The translations under genes and the position numbers were made by a program. A DNA stretch of 64,000 nt from Rhodococcus sp. SBT000017. GTDB lineage: Bacteria; Actinomycetota; Actinomycetes; Mycobacteriales; Mycobacteriaceae. Every line of letters starts with the position of its first letter. Positions within the stretch are counted from its first letter, which is position 1. Below, in pieces: positions 1 to 9,171 of the stretch. The notes under the pieces were generated by a model that saw only the letters and a list, made by a program, of their open reading frames with translations, was not told the DNA's origin and made no database searches. The stretch spans positions 620,001 to 684,000 of the forward strand of contig NZ_REFU01000002.1 of NCBI RefSeq assembly GCF_003688915.1, written 5' to 3'.

Positions 1-182
1 GCGTCGCGGGTGTCCGCGGTGGGCTTCTGACTCAGCAACGCATTGCCCCAGCCGTATCCGAAGAACACGGCCGCTGCGAGGGCCACCACGGCGATCACCG
101 TGACGACGGCAAAGAGGATTTTCGCGGTCTTGTTACGCCCTGGAGTCGCTGAGGACTCCAGGGCTTCGGTGCTCGAGTTCAC
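1..182 (-). CDS. Mce-associated membrane protein, N-terminal part (cut by window edge)
   Basis: About 60 codons are visible from a GTG at 182. A polar N-terminus (NSSTEALESS) is followed by one hydrophobic segment at about residues 23-43 and then the start of an extracytoplasmic region. It lies 84 bp downstream of mceF in the same direction, which is where Mce-associated proteins normally sit; these single-pass proteins are thought to stabilise Mce complexes. The C-terminal domain is outside the window, so the family call rests on topology and position. Confidence 0.65.
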   Translation of the reverse strand, partial: MNSSTEALESSATPGRNKTAKILFAVVTVIAVVALAAAVFFGYGWGNALLSQKPTADTRD

Positions 183-266
183 ACTTTCCACCCTACTACT
201 CGGTAATATCCGGCCGAACCACTCTCGGCCCGACGATAGTGCTGAGCAGCAGTTCCACCGATTTCA

Positions 267-1514
267 CTACTTCGGCGTGACGCCGATCAGCGGTGCCAAC
301 TGGGTGGCGATCGGGTTGAGGTTCAACTTCTCGGGATCGACCTTGGGCTTGAGGTCCCACGGCTGCGGCACATCCGGATCGGCGAACACGATGCGGTTCG
401 CACTACGAACGCCCGTCACGCTGCCCTGCGGTGTGGCGCAGTTCGCGTCGAGGTTCAGCGGGTAATTCTCCCGAGTCGGATCGAAGTTCGGGTTCTTGCG
501 CTTCTCCTCGTCGAGGATCGCCTGGCTGCCCTCGTAGCCCACCGTGCACGGGGGCGGGTTGTTGGTCTCGAGCAACAGGCCCTGATGGATCGTGCCGTCG
601 TCCGGGACGATGGTGGAGATGCCGGCACCGAGGGCAGGCAGGAACGTCAGGAACGGACGAAGCGCGACGTACCGGGGTTCGGCCTGCGCAGCAACTAGTG
701 CCAGGTTGTTGATATCGGTCGTCAGAGCCGGACCGGCATCGGTGATGAGACCACCGAGCTGATCGCCCGCCGCTGTGCCGGTGTCGATCAGGCGACGGAT
801 GTCCGGATCGCTGGACTTCAACTGAGCCGTCACCTCATCCAAGCTGGTGCTGAACTGCCGAATCAGATCCGACTGCTCGGACTGCGTGTTCAGCACTGGC
901 ACCGCGTCGCGCACCAGCGCGAGCGTCTGCGGCAGCGCCTCGTTGCCTGCCTCGGAGATGTTCCCGAGCGAATCGACGAGAGACGCAAGATCCGTGCCCT
1001 TTCCGTCGAACGCCACACCGAGCTCGTTGACGACTCGCGTCAACGTATCCAGCGGTACCGACCGAACCAGCGTGTTCGCGTTGGCGAGAACCTGTTCCAC
1101 CGGCACGGGTGTAGTGGTGTCGGCCTCCGCGATCTGCGAACCGTCGACCAGGAACGGGCCCTGGTCGGTCTCGGGTTGCAGGTCGACGTACTGCTCACCG
1201 ATGGCCGACCTGTTGGCCACGACGGCCTTGGTGTCGGCTGGGATGTCCGGGCCGCCGTCGTCGAGCATGAGCGCGACTCGGATCCCGTCTTCCGTCAGTT
1301 CCAGATCTCCGACGGTTCCCACCGGGACACCTCGGTAGGTGACCTCGGCGTTGGAGAAGATGCCACCGGAATCGGCGAGGTTCAGATCGACCTGGTACTG
1401 CCCGAAGCCGAGCATGTTGTCCAGTCGCACGTACTTGGCACCGACATAGACCAACCCCACCACAGCGACCACGACGAAGAGGACCAATTGAATGCGAACC
1501 AGTCTCGATCTCAC
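267..1514 (-). CDS. mceF: Mce family protein F (first operon)
   Basis: This is a 415-residue MlaD/Mce-domain protein, the last of six in the operon. An N-terminal membrane anchor (about residues 5-26) precedes the MlaD domain (about 35-115, with the VTYRGVPVGTVGDLEL core), then a long helical region and a soluble C-terminal tail. I chose the GTG at 1514 because it overlaps the mceE stop codon as GTGA; the longer open frame upstream is only mceE in another frame. Mce proteins form a hexameric periplasmic tube that carries lipids or steroids from the outer envelope to the YrbE permease. The substrate cannot be read from the sequence. Confidence 0.9.
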   Translation of the reverse strand: MRSRLVRIQLVLFVVVAVVGLVYVGAKYVRLDNMLGFGQYQVDLNLADSGGIFSNAEVTYRGVPVGTVGDLELTEDGIRVALMLDDGGPDIPADTKAVVANRSAIGEQYVDLQPETDQGPFLVDGSQIAEADTTTPVPVEQVLANANTLVRSVPLDTLTRVVNELGVAFDGKGTDLASLVDSLGNISEAGNEALPQTLALVRDAVPVLNTQSEQSDLIRQFSTSLDEVTAQLKSSDPDIRRLIDTGTAAGDQLGGLITDAGPALTTDINNLALVAAQAEPRYVALRPFLTFLPALGAGISTIVPDDGTIHQGLLLETNNPPPCTVGYEGSQAILDEEKRKNPNFDPTRENYPLNLDANCATPQGSVTGVRSANRIVFADPDVPQPWDLKPKVDPEKLNLNPIATQLAPLIGVTPK

Positions 1515-2812
1515 TGTCCAACTCCGAATCGCTCGAGCAGATCGTTCAACGGTGCGAACGGATCGGCCGGTGCGGGCGCGGCGGCCGCCGCTGCCTGCTC
1601 GTTCGCAGGTGCACCCGGACCGGGAACCGGTGACGGGATGATCGGCGGCAACGGCAGCAGCGAGATCGTCGGCCAACCCGGGCGCGGTCCGTTGCCGTTG
1701 TAGTACGGATTCGACGGGTCGACGACGGGCAGCGTGTTGCCGTACTTGGGCTGGATGTAGACCGGATCGCCCTCCCCGACGCCGAAGTTGCGCAACGCAG
1801 TTCCGATCGACAGGTCGAGCGAAAGGAACAGGTTCGCCGAGTTGCCCTCGATGATCTTCTCGGTACCGTCCGCGAACGGCAGGGTGGGGATCACCGCGAG
1901 CGAGCTCACCACGTCGTCCGCCGAATCGGCCAGGGCCTGGAGCGTGGGGCGTAGTGCCCGCAGGTCCGCGATGAGATCGTCCTTGGAACGGTCGATCACG
2001 TCGGTGCCGACGGCTCCGAGACGGTCGAGCGCTCCGAGCATCTCGGTCAGCTGCGGGCGCTGCTGCTCGAGAACCTCGGTGGCGATCGGCAGATCCTTCA
2101 GCACTGCGTCGATCTTGTCGGTCTGCGTGTTGACGCGGCCGCTGAGAGTGTCCAGCCCGTCGATGGCGCGGGTGATGTCGTCACGCTGCTGGTTGAGGCC
2201 GTCGATGAGGGTGTTCGCTTGCTGCAGAAGCTCTTTGGTTCTGCCTTCGCGACCGTCGAACGCCGTGCTCAGTTCCTTGACGATCGGCGAGAGCTGCCCG
2301 ACACCGCCGCCGTTGAGCAGCAGCGAGAGCGCACCGAGTACCTGTTCGATATCGGTGGCATGGCGGGTGCGATCGAGCGGGATCGTGGCCCCGTCCTGCA
2401 GACGCGCTGCTTCCTCGTCGCCAGGAGGTGCCGAGAGCTGCACGAACTTCTCGCCCAGCAGGTTGGTCTGTTGCACCGATGCGATCGCGTTGGCCGGAAG
2501 GTCGACGTCGGAATTCAAGATGACGTTGACGTCGGCGGTCCAGCCGTCGTTCGGGACCGTTATCGAGTCGACGCGGCCGACCGAGACGCCGTCGACCTTC
2601 ACGGTCGACTGCGGGACGAGGTCCAGTACGTCGTCGAACTGCACCGTCAGGTTCAACGGGTTCTCACCGACGTCGGCACCGCCGGGCAGCGGTATCGCGT
2701 AGATGCCGGCCGACGAGCATGCTCCGGCCGACAGCGCCACCACGCACGCACCGGCTCCGACCACCAAAGAACGCTTCACTCGAGCTCGATTCCGATTCAC
2801 AGAGGTTCTCAC
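1511..2812 (-). CDS. mceE: Mce family lipoprotein E (first operon)
   Basis: A 433-residue protein with a lipoprotein signal: basic n-region, hydrophobic stretch and a cysteine in SAGACSS at about residue 28. The MlaD domain follows (about 45-120) and then a helical tube-forming region. MceE members are the lipid-anchored subunits of Mce complexes (often called LprK in mycobacteria). The GTG start overlaps the mceD stop by four bases. The C-terminus is rich in proline and alanine and probably disordered. The operon position and the lipobox identify the subunit. Confidence 0.9.
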   Translation of the reverse strand: MRTSVNRNRARVKRSLVVGAGACVVALSAGACSSAGIYAIPLPGGADVGENPLNLTVQFDDVLDLVPQSTVKVDGVSVGRVDSITVPNDGWTADVNVILNSDVDLPANAIASVQQTNLLGEKFVQLSAPPGDEEAARLQDGATIPLDRTRHATDIEQVLGALSLLLNGGGVGQLSPIVKELSTAFDGREGRTKELLQQANTLIDGLNQQRDDITRAIDGLDTLSGRVNTQTDKIDAVLKDLPIATEVLEQQRPQLTEMLGALDRLGAVGTDVIDRSKDDLIADLRALRPTLQALADSADDVVSSLAVIPTLPFADGTEKIIEGNSANLFLSLDLSIGTALRNFGVGEGDPVYIQPKYGNTLPVVDPSNPYYNGNGPRPGWPTISLLPLPPIIPSPVPGPGAPANEQAAAAAAPAPADPFAPLNDLLERFGVGQ

Positions 2813-4092
2813 TGTCCCCCACCTCCGATGTACGACTGCTCCAGTCCGGGCATCGAGCTGTTTCCGAGCCTGGGCGAGACGACGCCAGGCACGGTGCCGG
2901 GAACGGATACGTTCTGCTCGATGTCGTTGGTGAGAACACCGAACGGCAGCACGATCCGGTTCTGGTCGGTGATCGGGGCCTGGATCATCGTGGTGATGTT
3001 GGCGCACTGATCGATGATCGGCTGAATCTGCGCACCGAGGGCCTCGAAGCGCGGATCGCCGGGAACGAGCTTGCCGAGATCGAGGAGCTTGCACACGGTG
3101 CCGAGCGGATCCTGGGTCTCGTTCTGGAGATTGGCGCGCGTGGCGAGCGTTCCCGACTCGGCGTCGTACGCGTTCACCAGGTTGCTGATGGCCAGCGGCA
3201 GCAACGTGAGCGTTTGCACCAGCTGCTCGCGGTTGTCGGCGAGTGTCTGCGTCGGAACCGTGAGACCGTTCGCGGCATCGGTCAGTTGGGTCCGGTTGTC
3301 CGCGACGAACGTCGCCACGTCGCCGAGCGAGACCGACAGCTGTTGGAGTGCAGCTCCGAGGTCCTCTCGCTGCCCCGACAGGAAACCGGTCAGGTCGGCC
3401 AACTGGGTGTTGAAGTTGCGTACCTGCTGATCGTTGACGGCCAAGGCGCTGACGAACGTCTGCAGGTTCTTGATCGTGTCGAACACGTCGGTGCGCGAGT
3501 CACTCAACGTTCGACCGGCGGCCGAGAGCTGGGTGATGCTGTTGCCCAACGCTTCACCGTTGCCGTCGAGGTTGGCTGCACCGGTGTTGACCAGATCGGT
3601 GAGAGCGCCGTCCTTGTTCGCGCCGTCCGGACCGAGGGCGGTGGACAGGTCGTCGATGGACTTGTACAGCTCGTCGACCTCGACGGGTGTTGCGGTGCGA
3701 TCGCGACCGATCGTCGCGCCGTCGGCCATGGTGTCGCCGCCGGTGTAGACGGGCGAGAGCTGGACGTAGCGGTCGGCGACGAGCGACGGGGTGACCTGGA
3801 CGGCCTTGGCGTCCACAGGAATGTCGACCCCACGGTCGACGCGAAGAATGACCTCCACGTCTTCGCCCTGCGGCGTGACCGAGTCGACCGTGCCGACCTT
3901 GACGCCGAGCACGCGCACCTCCGAGCCGGAATAGATGCCGATCGACTTGTCGAAGTAGGCGGTGATCTTGGTCGTTCCGGCCCTGGTGAACAGCCACCAG
4001 CCGGCGACCGCGAGGACGAGCGCCACGGTCACGACGACGGCGATCAGCGCGAGCTTGTTCTTGCTTCTCGGTGCTGTCTGCGTGTCTGTCAT
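2809..4092 (-). CDS. mceD: Mce family protein D (first operon)
   Basis: A 427-residue MlaD/Mce protein. A short cytoplasmic tail (MTDTQTAPRSKNK) leads into a membrane segment (about 14-35) and the Mce domain (about 40-115, with VRVLGVKVGTVDSV). A long alpha-helical stretch and a C-terminus rich in glycine and proline follow. The ATG at 4092 overlaps the mceC stop by one base (TGATG), which argues for translational coupling and rules out the longer upstream frame. It is the fourth subunit of the predicted hexameric Mce channel. Confidence 0.9.
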   Translation of the reverse strand: MTDTQTAPRSKNKLALIAVVVTVALVLAVAGWWLFTRAGTTKITAYFDKSIGIYSGSEVRVLGVKVGTVDSVTPQGEDVEVILRVDRGVDIPVDAKAVQVTPSLVADRYVQLSPVYTGGDTMADGATIGRDRTATPVEVDELYKSIDDLSTALGPDGANKDGALTDLVNTGAANLDGNGEALGNSITQLSAAGRTLSDSRTDVFDTIKNLQTFVSALAVNDQQVRNFNTQLADLTGFLSGQREDLGAALQQLSVSLGDVATFVADNRTQLTDAANGLTVPTQTLADNREQLVQTLTLLPLAISNLVNAYDAESGTLATRANLQNETQDPLGTVCKLLDLGKLVPGDPRFEALGAQIQPIIDQCANITTMIQAPITDQNRIVLPFGVLTNDIEQNVSVPGTVPGVVSPRLGNSSMPGLEQSYIGGGGQ

Positions 4093-5090
4093 CAGTTCCC
4101 CGCCAACGTATCGAGCGAGGGCTGGCGGTAACCAGGTATCAACGGAACTCCGGGCGGTGTGAGGTTTGCCAGCGTGATGTCTATCCACCGGCCGTTGCCG
4201 GTCAGGTTCGTGTACAGCCGAATGAACGGTTCGTACAGCTTCAGCGCACGGTCGAGGTTGTCGTTGTTGCGCTGCAGGATCTCGATGGTGCCGTTGAGCT
4301 GCTGCAACATCGGGTTGATGGTGGCCTCGTTGTCGCGAACCAGGCCGGTCAGCTCTTGCGACACTCGCTGAGTGCCGGTGAGCAGCTGCGAGATGGCCTG
4401 CTGCCGATTGTTGAGCTCTTCGAGAAGCGGGCCCGCGTCGGTGATCAGTTGGTTGAACTGCTCGTTGCGGTCGGCCAGCACCTTCGAGGTCTCGCCGGTG
4501 GCCTCGAACAGCTTCTTCAGTTCCTCGTCACGGCTGGCCACGGTCTGCGATAACCGAGTCACACCGTCGAGCGAGGCACGGATGTTCGCAGGCGTCTCGG
4601 AGAACGCCTCGGACAGGGTCCGCATGCTCGTCGCCAGCTGATCGGTGTCGATGTCGCTGATGGTCGAGGCCGCAGCGGAGAACGCGTCGATCACGTCGTA
4701 CGGGGACGTGGTGCGCTCGAGCGGAATCGGGTCCTTGGGGCTCAACGTCTCCGGACCGCTCGGGTCGAGCGCCAGATATTTCTGCCCCAGCACAGTCTTG
4801 ATGGCGATGGCCGCTCGCGACTCGTTGCCGACCCAGGCGTCCTTGACCGTGAAGTCCACGAGCACCCGGTCGCCGTCGAGACGCACATCGGTGACCTTGC
4901 CGACCTTCACGCCCGCGATACGGACCTCGTTGGGCGGCTTGAGCCCTGCTGCCTCGCTGAACTCGGCGGTGTACACCGAACCCGCACCGATGATCGGGAG
5001 CCGGTCGAGAAAGAAGACCGACATCGTGGCGAGCAGGATGATTGCGATACCGAGCGCACCGATGGTGGCCGGACTACGACGAGATTTCAT
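4092..5090 (-). CDS. mceC: Mce family protein C (first operon)
   Basis: A 332-residue Mce protein with an N-terminal anchor (about residues 8-30), an MlaD domain (about 38-110, core VRIAGVKVGKVTDV) and a helical C-terminal half. The ATG at 5090 overlaps the mceB stop in an ATGA. It is shorter than its partners because it lacks a long C-terminal tail. It is predicted to be one of six extracytoplasmic subunits of the lipid importer encoded here. Confidence 0.9.
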   Translation of the reverse strand: MKSRRSPATIGALGIAIILLATMSVFFLDRLPIIGAGSVYTAEFSEAAGLKPPNEVRIAGVKVGKVTDVRLDGDRVLVDFTVKDAWVGNESRAAIAIKTVLGQKYLALDPSGPETLSPKDPIPLERTTSPYDVIDAFSAAASTISDIDTDQLATSMRTLSEAFSETPANIRASLDGVTRLSQTVASRDEELKKLFEATGETSKVLADRNEQFNQLITDAGPLLEELNNRQQAISQLLTGTQRVSQELTGLVRDNEATINPMLQQLNGTIEILQRNNDNLDRALKLYEPFIRLYTNLTGNGRWIDITLANLTPPGVPLIPGYRQPSLDTLAGN

Positions 5091-6157
5091 TGCTTGATCC
5101 CCCCAGCTTTGCAACGCGCTGCGGAGTTCGTGTACAGCGGCTGGTTGACGGTCGGCAGCCCGGTCGGCAGATTCAGATTCGGCGAACTACCCGGTCCGGC
5201 GACGATGTCGATACCGCACAGATAGAAGGTGAACCAGGATCCCTGCTGGGCCGTGCGAATGAGCTTCTCGAGTTTGACGGGCAGAATTCCGAGGACCGTG
5301 TCCACGTCGTCGCTTCGTCGGTTGACTGTCTCGGCCAACGTGTTCAACGCAGTCACCGAACCCTGGATCGACGGCCTGGTCGGCTCGAGCAGGTCGGCGG
5401 TCGCGTTGGTCAGGCCGGCGAGCGACGTCACGGCGGAGCCGACGACACCACGGTCGGCCGACAGGCCCGAGACGAGCTGCTGCGTGTTGACGATCAGGCT
5501 GTCGAGCTGCCCGTCGTTCTGGTTCACCGTCTCCAACACGTTGTTCAGATTGGTGATGACCTGCCCGATGACCTGATCCTTGTCGGCGACGGTGTTGGTC
5601 AGGGTCGCCGTATTGGTGACCAGTTCGTTGATGGTGCCCGACTCCCCCTGGAACACCTGAATGATCTGGTACGACAGCTTGTTGACGTCATCGGAGCTGA
5701 GCGTGGTGAACAGCGGGCGGAAGCCGTCGAAGAGCGTGGTCAGGTTCACCGCAGGCTTGGTCCGCTCCAACGGAATGGTGGCACCGTCGGTGATCTTCCG
5801 ACCCTGGTCTCCCGAACCCTGCTCGATGGCGATGTAGCGCTGGCCCACCAGGTTCCGGAATCGGATGGTCGCCGTCGAACTGGCCGGGAGCCAATCACGA
5901 CTGCTCAGAGTGAAGTCCACCTTGGCTTCGCGCTCGTTGGCGATCTCGATCTTGTCGACCTGGCCGACACGAACGCCCGCGATACGAATCTCGTCGCCCT
6001 CGTTGAGAGACGTGACGTCCGTGAACACAGCCGAGAACTTGGTGCCGCCGCCGCCGCCGCTGGAATTGGCGATGGTGAAGGCAAGGGTGGCCGTAGCAGT
6101 GATCGTGATCACGGCGAACACGACCAACTTGATGATCGGCGCGAGAAGGCCTCTCAT
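5087..6157 (-). CDS. mceB: Mce family protein B (first operon)
   Basis: A 356-residue Mce protein. The membrane anchor covers about residues 8-28, followed by a glycine run (SSGGGGGT) and the MlaD domain (about 38-115, core IRIAGVRVGQVDKI). The rest is helical and ends in a cysteine-containing tail. The start was chosen at the ATG that overlaps the mceA stop (ATGA), not further upstream. Role as for the other five Mce subunits: part of the lipid-conducting tube. Confidence 0.9.
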   Translation of the reverse strand: MRGLLAPIIKLVVFAVITITATATLAFTIANSSGGGGGTKFSAVFTDVTSLNEGDEIRIAGVRVGQVDKIEIANEREAKVDFTLSSRDWLPASSTATIRFRNLVGQRYIAIEQGSGDQGRKITDGATIPLERTKPAVNLTTLFDGFRPLFTTLSSDDVNKLSYQIIQVFQGESGTINELVTNTATLTNTVADKDQVIGQVITNLNNVLETVNQNDGQLDSLIVNTQQLVSGLSADRGVVGSAVTSLAGLTNATADLLEPTRPSIQGSVTALNTLAETVNRRSDDVDTVLGILPVKLEKLIRTAQQGSWFTFYLCGIDIVAGPGSSPNLNLPTGLPTVNQPLYTNSAARCKAGGIKQ

Positions 6158-7509
6158 GGCACGGTCACCTCCACTCCTCTCAGTGCCGGTGCGCCGATAG
6201 CGGCCGCCCACGACGGAATACTGTCCGGTGCAACACCACTCGCCTGTCCGTAGATCACGGCCAGAGTGTCGCGCTCGAAGTCGGAGCCCTCGTAGCTCGC
6301 CGGCTGCGCGGATGCGGAGACGGCGGGAACGATGGAACTCTGGGCAGACTTCGGTGGTCCCTGTCCTTCGATCACCTGCGGGCCCGGGTTCCGGGTCGGC
6401 ACCTGGTAGGAACCGTCGTTGATCGAGCCTCCCGGATACTGCGGGAAGAACTCCCCCGGCGCCGCGGGCTCGAAACAGGTGGCTCCGCGATCGTCGAACA
6501 AGCGCGGCTCGTCCTGGTTCGGCAAGTAACGACCCTTCGGGTTGACGAACGGTGCGGAGACGTTGATGCCGGGGTACTCGTCGCCCTCACCGAGTACGAC
6601 TTTTCCGCGCCTGGCACCTTCAGCGAAATAAGTGAACGTGCAGCCGAACGTCGGGGAGAACTCGGCCAGCAGCTCGAGCGCTTCCCGAGAGTTCGCGGCC
6701 AATCCGATCAGGTTCTCGGAGTTGGTCTGCAGAAAGTCCGCAGTGGTGTACGACGCCGAGGTCAGGGAGCCGTACAGCGTGTCGAGGCTGGACTGCCGCT
6801 CGACCACGGTGTTGCCCGTCGTCCGCAAGTTGTCCAGCGCCGAGACCAAGTCCGGTGCCGCGTCTGCGTAGGTCTGCGAGAAGTCGGCCAGCCCGACCAA
6901 CGTCTGCTGGATGTTCGGCAACTCCGTGTTCAGACCCGACACGATGTTCGTCAGGTTGTCGATGGTCTGGCCCAGTTGCTCACCGCGCCCGCTGAGGCCC
7001 TGCGCCAACGACCCGAGGGTGTTCGCCAGATCCTGTGGCGGAATCGCCTGCAGCAGTGGAAGCAAGCCGTCGAGCAACTGCCCGACCTCGATGGCGTTTC
7101 CGCTGGTGTCCTGTTTGAGGACCGTGCCCTCGGAGATCGGCGACGCCGCATCGTTCTCGGGCACGATCAACGAGACGTAGCGCTCACCGAACAGTGTCTT
7201 GGGTAGCAACCGTGCCGTCACGTTCGACGGAATCAGCGGTGCCTTGTCCGGATCGATGGCGAGCTGCGAGGTCACGACGCCGTCGACGGTGGACGCCGAG
7301 CGCACCTCGCCCACGATCATTCCGCGCACCTTGACATCCGCGTTCATCGGCAGCGCGTTGCCGACCGAGTCGGTTTCGAGGCTGACTTTCACCACATCTT
7401 TGAACGTCTTGTTGTAGGACGTGATGCTCCACCCCAGGAACAGGATGAGCACCAGGAAGAACGCCAAACCGAGGAGTACTCGCTTCAGTCGCGACGGCGA
7501 GTCGATCAT
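6154..7509 (-). CDS. mceA: Mce family protein A (first operon)
   Basis: A 451-residue protein, first Mce subunit after the two permease genes. A basic N-terminus and anchor (about residues 10-28) precede the MlaD domain (about 38-115, core VKVRGMIVGEVRSA), a helical domain, and a long C-terminal region rich in proline and glycine. Its ATG overlaps the yrbE4B stop (ATGA). In characterised operons MceA helps define cargo and host-cell interactions, but no substrate can be assigned here. Confidence 0.9.
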   Translation of the reverse strand: MIDSPSRLKRVLLGLAFFLVLILFLGWSITSYNKTFKDVVKVSLETDSVGNALPMNADVKVRGMIVGEVRSASTVDGVVTSQLAIDPDKAPLIPSNVTARLLPKTLFGERYVSLIVPENDAASPISEGTVLKQDTSGNAIEVGQLLDGLLPLLQAIPPQDLANTLGSLAQGLSGRGEQLGQTIDNLTNIVSGLNTELPNIQQTLVGLADFSQTYADAAPDLVSALDNLRTTGNTVVERQSSLDTLYGSLTSASYTTADFLQTNSENLIGLAANSREALELLAEFSPTFGCTFTYFAEGARRGKVVLGEGDEYPGINVSAPFVNPKGRYLPNQDEPRLFDDRGATCFEPAAPGEFFPQYPGGSINDGSYQVPTRNPGPQVIEGQGPPKSAQSSIVPAVSASAQPASYEGSDFERDTLAVIYGQASGVAPDSIPSWAAAIGAPALRGVEVTVP

Positions 7510-8366
7510 CCCGCAACCCTCACTGTGGTGGTCGTGCCCCAGATGGCGAGGCTCAAGAAGAAGTCCAGTACGGCGATCGTGACGATCGCGGTACGAACGG
7601 CACGGCCCACTGCGACGCCGACACCGGCAGGTCCGCCAGAGGCGTGGTAGCCGTAATAGCAGTGGATCATGATCAGGACGAAGGCGAATATCAGCACCTT
7701 CAAGAACGAATACAACACGTCTTCCGGAGGTAGGAAGAGGTTGAAGTAGTGGTCGTAGGACCCCGTGGACTGCCCGTTGAAAACGGTGCTGATCCCTCGG
7801 GATGCGACGTACGACGCCAACAGCCCGACGATGTACAGCGGGATGACGGCCACGAAGCCTGCGATCATGCGGGTGGTCACGAGGAACGGCACGCTGGGTA
7901 CGGCCATCACCTCGAGCGCGTCGATCTCCTCGGAGATTCGCATGGCACCGAGCTGGGCGGTGAAACCACAGCCGACGGTGGCCGAGAGTGCCAGTCCTGC
8001 GACAATCGGCGCGATCTCACGGGTGTTGACGTACGCGGACAGGAATCCGGTGAGCACGGAGCTACCGAGCTGTTCGAGGGCTGCATAGCCCTGTAGACCG
8101 ACGACGATGCCGGTGAAGCCGGACATCATCACGATCACGCCGATGGTCCCACCGATGACGGCGAGCGCACCGCTGCCGAAGGTGACCTCCGCCAGCAGGC
8201 GGAGCACCTCCTTCTTGTAATGCACTGCGGTCTTGGGAATCCACCCGATGGCCCGCAGGTAGAACGACATTTGCTCGCCTGCGCGGTCGAGCACGTTGAG
8301 CGGGGCGTTGCCGACGCGCTTGACGCGCATCAGCGTGCGGTCACCGCGACCTCTTGCGATCGTCAT
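7506..8366 (-). CDS. yrbE4B: YrbE/MlaE-type ABC permease B (first operon)
   Basis: A 286-residue integral membrane protein of the MlaE (DUF140) family. A short cytoplasmic N-terminus and an amphipathic helix are followed by about five membrane segments. The family signature is visible around EEIDALEVMAVPSVPFLVTT, the coupling-helix region that contacts the ATPase. It pairs with the permease encoded immediately upstream (5-bp gap) to form the transmembrane core of the Mce importer. Symbol by position and homology; the number 4 does not imply a demonstrated steroid substrate. Confidence 0.92.
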   Translation of the reverse strand: MTIARGRGDRTLMRVKRVGNAPLNVLDRAGEQMSFYLRAIGWIPKTAVHYKKEVLRLLAEVTFGSGALAVIGGTIGVIVMMSGFTGIVVGLQGYAALEQLGSSVLTGFLSAYVNTREIAPIVAGLALSATVGCGFTAQLGAMRISEEIDALEVMAVPSVPFLVTTRMIAGFVAVIPLYIVGLLASYVASRGISTVFNGQSTGSYDHYFNLFLPPEDVLYSFLKVLIFAFVLIMIHCYYGYHASGGPAGVGVAVGRAVRTAIVTIAVLDFFLSLAIWGTTTTVRVAG

Positions 8367-8371
8367 CGCGG

Positions 8372-9166
8372 TTACGCTCCCTTCGCTGGGACGACCTGGA
8401 GATAGACCAGGGTCAGGATGAGGTTGGCGAAGAAGAGCAGCAGGAACGTGATGACAACCGTCTGGTTCACTGCCTCGCCGACGCCCTTGGGTCCGGGGTT
8501 GGGATTGAGGCCCTTGTAGGAGGCGATGATGCCCGCGATGAGTCCGAAGATTGCTGCTTTCGCCTCGGCGACATACAGATCCGGCAGCTGGGCCAAAAAC
8601 GAGAACGACGCCAGATATGCACCGGGGGTGCCGCCCTGGAGGATCACGTTGAAGAAGTAGCCGCCGGCGATGCCGACGACCGAGACCAGGCCGTTGAGCA
8701 AAAGTGCGACGAGGATCATCGCGAGCACTCGGGGAACGACGAGACGATGTACCGGGTCGATACCCAGCACTCGCATGGCGTCGATCTCCTCGCGGATGGT
8801 GCGCGAGCCGAGGTCTGCAGTCACAGCAGAACCGGCAGCGCCGGCCACCAGCAGTGCGGTCACGATCGGACTGCCCTGCTGGATGACCGCGAGCACGCTG
8901 GCCGCACCCGTGAACGACTCGGCACCGAGCTGCTTGATGAGCGATCCGGTCTGCAGCGCCACGACCGCGCCGAACGGAATGGCGACGAGCGCCGTCGGCA
9001 GAATCGTGACGCTGGCGATGAACCAGGCCTGCTCGATGAACTCGCGGAACTGGAACGGCCTACGGAAGGTGTTGCGAACCACCTCGACGAACAGTTCGAC
9101 GATATTGCCGGCTTGTGTCAGAGCGGCGCTCGCCGGAGCGAACGCGGACTTCTTCGATCCCCCCAT
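8372..9166 (-). CDS. yrbE4A: YrbE/MlaE-type ABC permease A (first operon)
   Basis: A 264-residue MlaE-family permease. It shows the conserved block TVREEIDAMRVLGIDPVHRL (here TIREEIDAMRVLGIDPVHRL), thought to dock the ATPase, and about five hydrophobic segments. It starts 5 bp after the stop of the ATPase gene and is followed by its partner permease after another 5 bp, so ATPase, both permeases and all six Mce subunits form one transcription unit. Direct linkage of the ATPase to the permeases is less common than an unlinked mkl in mycobacteria. Confidence 0.92.
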   Translation of the reverse strand: MGGSKKSAFAPASAALTQAGNIVELFVEVVRNTFRRPFQFREFIEQAWFIASVTILPTALVAIPFGAVVALQTGSLIKQLGAESFTGAASVLAVIQQGSPIVTALLVAGAAGSAVTADLGSRTIREEIDAMRVLGIDPVHRLVVPRVLAMILVALLLNGLVSVVGIAGGYFFNVILQGGTPGAYLASFSFLAQLPDLYVAEAKAAIFGLIAGIIASYKGLNPNPGPKGVGEAVNQTVVITFLLLFFANLILTLVYLQVVPAKGA

Positions 9167-9171
9167 GTCTG

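Noticed and set aside
1515..1676. N-terminal extension of mceF
   Set aside because: It lies inside mceE in another frame; the GTG overlapping the mceE stop gives a normal Mce N-terminus.
2719..6253. Long plus-strand open frames opposite the first mce operon
   Set aside because: They are antisense shadows of GC-rich mce genes whose own frames have MlaD motifs, start overlaps and operon order.
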